This document shows, one piece after another, positions 62,374-64,000 of a stretch of DNA of 64,000 nucleotides (positions are counted from its first letter, which is position 1; the number at the start of each line of letters is the position of its first letter). The stretch is from positions 372,001 to 436,000 of the forward strand of contig CM062384.1 of assembly GCA_031310005.1 (NCBI GenBank), in the 5' to 3' direction. The notes under the pieces are model-generated. The model did no database searches and was not told the DNA's origin. It saw only the letters and a list, made by a program, of their open reading frames with translations. This DNA is from Dactylellina haptotyla. Taxonomy: Eukaryota > Ascomycota > Orbiliomycetes > Orbiliales > Orbiliaceae. The position numbers and the translations under genes were made by a program.

Positions 62374-63741
62374 TTTTATTGTTTGAATTATTGGGATATC
62401 GTTAGCCAATAATGGGGATGAATGTAAGGAAGAAGGAGATGAAGAGGAGAATGAAGAAGGAAAGAGAGGAAGACAGGAAATATATTCCAGCGGCCGTCCA
62501 AATAGTCATGTCGAGCTGCACGAACCATTGCAACGTTGTTCTCGCTGGGGAATTTTTATATCGCAAGTCACATCATAATGAATTGCGTTGTTGCCAGCCA
62601 CGACCTGTAATTGCAATTGCAAGCTCGCATACCAGCTGCAATATAACCCCGCCACAGCAACATGAGCTCGAGGAATGCATTCTTTATATCGTCTGAATAT
62701 CGCGGCATAGCCATCCGAGCAACGAAATTACTTCTTCGGAGCGTCGTTCGGGCCGCTGACATTCTTTTGCAGCTTGGTCGTACGGGCACCCGCTGAGGCA
62801 ACGTTCGTTTGCGTTGTGCACCAAAATCCAACACGGTCGTCGGCTGCAAGAAAAGTCGTCGGGCGCCGCCTGTGCTACGTATACTACGGCTGATAGAGCG
62901 TCTCATACATTTGATCCAAGACAGACTTAATTGTATCGATATAGAACAGTAATATACCAGTATACAAAACAGAGAGAGATGAGTTAAGTCAAAACATTAA
63001 CACATAAGGAATTTGTCTGGCAACAAAAAAGTAACGGCAAAAAGCAAAGGAGACGAGGAGTAAAAAGCAAGCCAGCTCTATCTAAAGACAACAACAACGG
63101 CGCGCGGGAAACAAGTAGCTAGCTAATACAGACCCTATAATATCATCCTCTGCATAATTTTTTGATCGATCGCTGAAAACAGTTCCCAATAGTAGCGCGC
63201 GTGAGTATCTGGTAGTACAGGTGTACATGTGAAACAGCAGAAGAGAGAGAGAAAATATATGTGAATACAGCAGGTACAGCCGTATATCCACTATCAGTGT
63301 GTGTGAAAATCCACTAAAAGAGGTGTTTATGCTGCGGTCCAAAGAAAAAAAGAAGTAAACTTTCGACAGAGGGAGTGCCAATATAAGAACAAAAAGGAAC
63401 CGCTTGACATAAAGAGAACACCGAACCATTAATCGTGAGAAAAATCAAAAAAAGTTAGGCGTACTCCCTCATCAGCCCCACCACCCCCACTTCTTCTTCC
63501 CCGCATCCTGTTGCTCTACTACCGGTGGTAGTTCCTTTTGAAAGTTTGGAGTCGTGGGTGTGGGCGTCGGACTCCTAGACCGTGTTCGCGCAGCAGTCAG
63601 GAACGCGAACCCGTCTTTCTCGGGTAGCAAAGAGGAAACTGTAGTTGAAGGGGATATCGCAGTAGAAGAAGCAGAGATTGGTGTCGTAGCGCCGCTGCTA
63701 ACAGCGTACTTGCTCGTTGGAGTGGCGGGGCTCTTTAATTG
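62374..63741. other. intergenic region at the right end
   Basis: No gene recognised. Contains the promoter of the myristoylated-protein gene and the 3' UTR of the coiled-coil gene. Low-complexity A/G stretches occur at 62425-62480 and 62960-63060. Confidence 0.5.
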
Positions 63742-64000
63742 CTAATCGCCAAGCGCTTTACGCAGCTCGTTCCAACGGGTCTTGAGGAGTTCGTGGGTTT
63801 CCGTGATCTATCATATTACTCGTTAGCATACTGATTTCGAATGGATTGGATTGGTATTGAATCTAACTTACCTCAGCGAGACTCATCTTGGTTCCCACGA
63901 GCTCCATCTCCATTTCTCTCATCTGATCCTCGAGCGACTGGTTCTCGGTGTGGATCTCCAGGTTCCTCTTCATAATCCTATCCATCTCATCTTTGAGTTT
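63742..64000 (-). CDS. 3' end of a coiled-coil protein (runs off the window)
   Basis: Two exons: one from beyond 64000 down to 63872, and 63807-63742, separated by a 64-nt intron with branch ATGCTAACG. The 64 visible residues are a heptad-like coiled coil (KDEMDRIMKRNLEIHTENQSLEDQMREMEMEL) followed by a short C-terminus ending WNELRKALGD and stop. The protein cannot be identified from this part. Confidence 0.75.

Noticed and set aside
63554-63745. 63-codon plus-strand frame
   Set aside because: Starts without good context, overlaps the stop of the minus-strand coiled-coil gene and has no motif.

Overview
The window is nuclear DNA of a filamentous ascomycete (Pezizomycotina; class not decidable from the sequence alone). 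Introns are short (about 50-100 nt, one of 175 nt) with GT..AG ends and CTAAC/CTRAY branch sites, intergenic spaces are 0.3-2.7 kb, and the gene content (Mus7/Mms22, GH71 mutanase, tannase-family esterase, PNP-NACHT-ankyrin NLR, AcuF-type zinc-finger protein) is typical of moulds. I rebuilt the exons by eye; coordinates of multi-exon genes are spans and the exons are given in each entry.

Layout. 0.7-6.1 kb: housekeeping metabolism, cytosolic leucyl-tRNA synthetase and histidinol-phosphatase (HIS2), with a perfect TGACTCA general-amino-acid-control site upstream of the synthetase. 6.6-11.8 kb: an APH/choline-kinase-fold phosphotransferase and, on the minus strand, an NLR of architecture PNP-NACHT-ankyrin with one frame break in its PNP domain. 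12.6-15.0 kb: an HSL-type alpha/beta hydrolase. 16.5-25.1 kb, minus strand: the 2,307-residue replication-repair protein Mus7/Mms22 in seven exons, then a FRA10AC1-family splicing-associated protein. 26.8-35.1 kb: secreted GH71 alpha-1,3-glucanase, an F-box protein and a secreted GMC oxidoreductase. 37.6-39.6 kb: the decayed remains of a type-B carboxylesterase, followed by an intron-containing tRNA-Gln(UUG) and a secreted tannase/feruloyl-esterase family enzyme.

44.0-50.3 kb is the most unusual part: a divergent pair of genes with about 285 bp between proposed start codons. The left gene joins an NLR-associated N-terminus and AcuF-type zinc fingers to a PP1-docking motif plus a CBM21 glycogen/starch-binding domain, all in one open frame. 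The right gene joins a DUF7580-like helical region to a purine-nucleoside-phosphorylase-fold domain, the same domain used by the NLR at 8-12 kb but without NACHT or ankyrins. Together they suggest an innate-immunity/heterokaryon-incompatibility type locus, with a possible link to glycogen or PP1 signalling (inference).

51.0-64.0 kb: a Golgi nucleotide-sugar transporter with a 30-nt microexon, a GT17 glycosyltransferase (both in the glycosylation pathway), an intracellular LacZ-type GH2 beta-galactosidase, an unknown protein with an N-myristoylation signal, and the 3' end of a coiled-coil gene running off the window. No intact transposon, CRISPR array or rRNA was seen.
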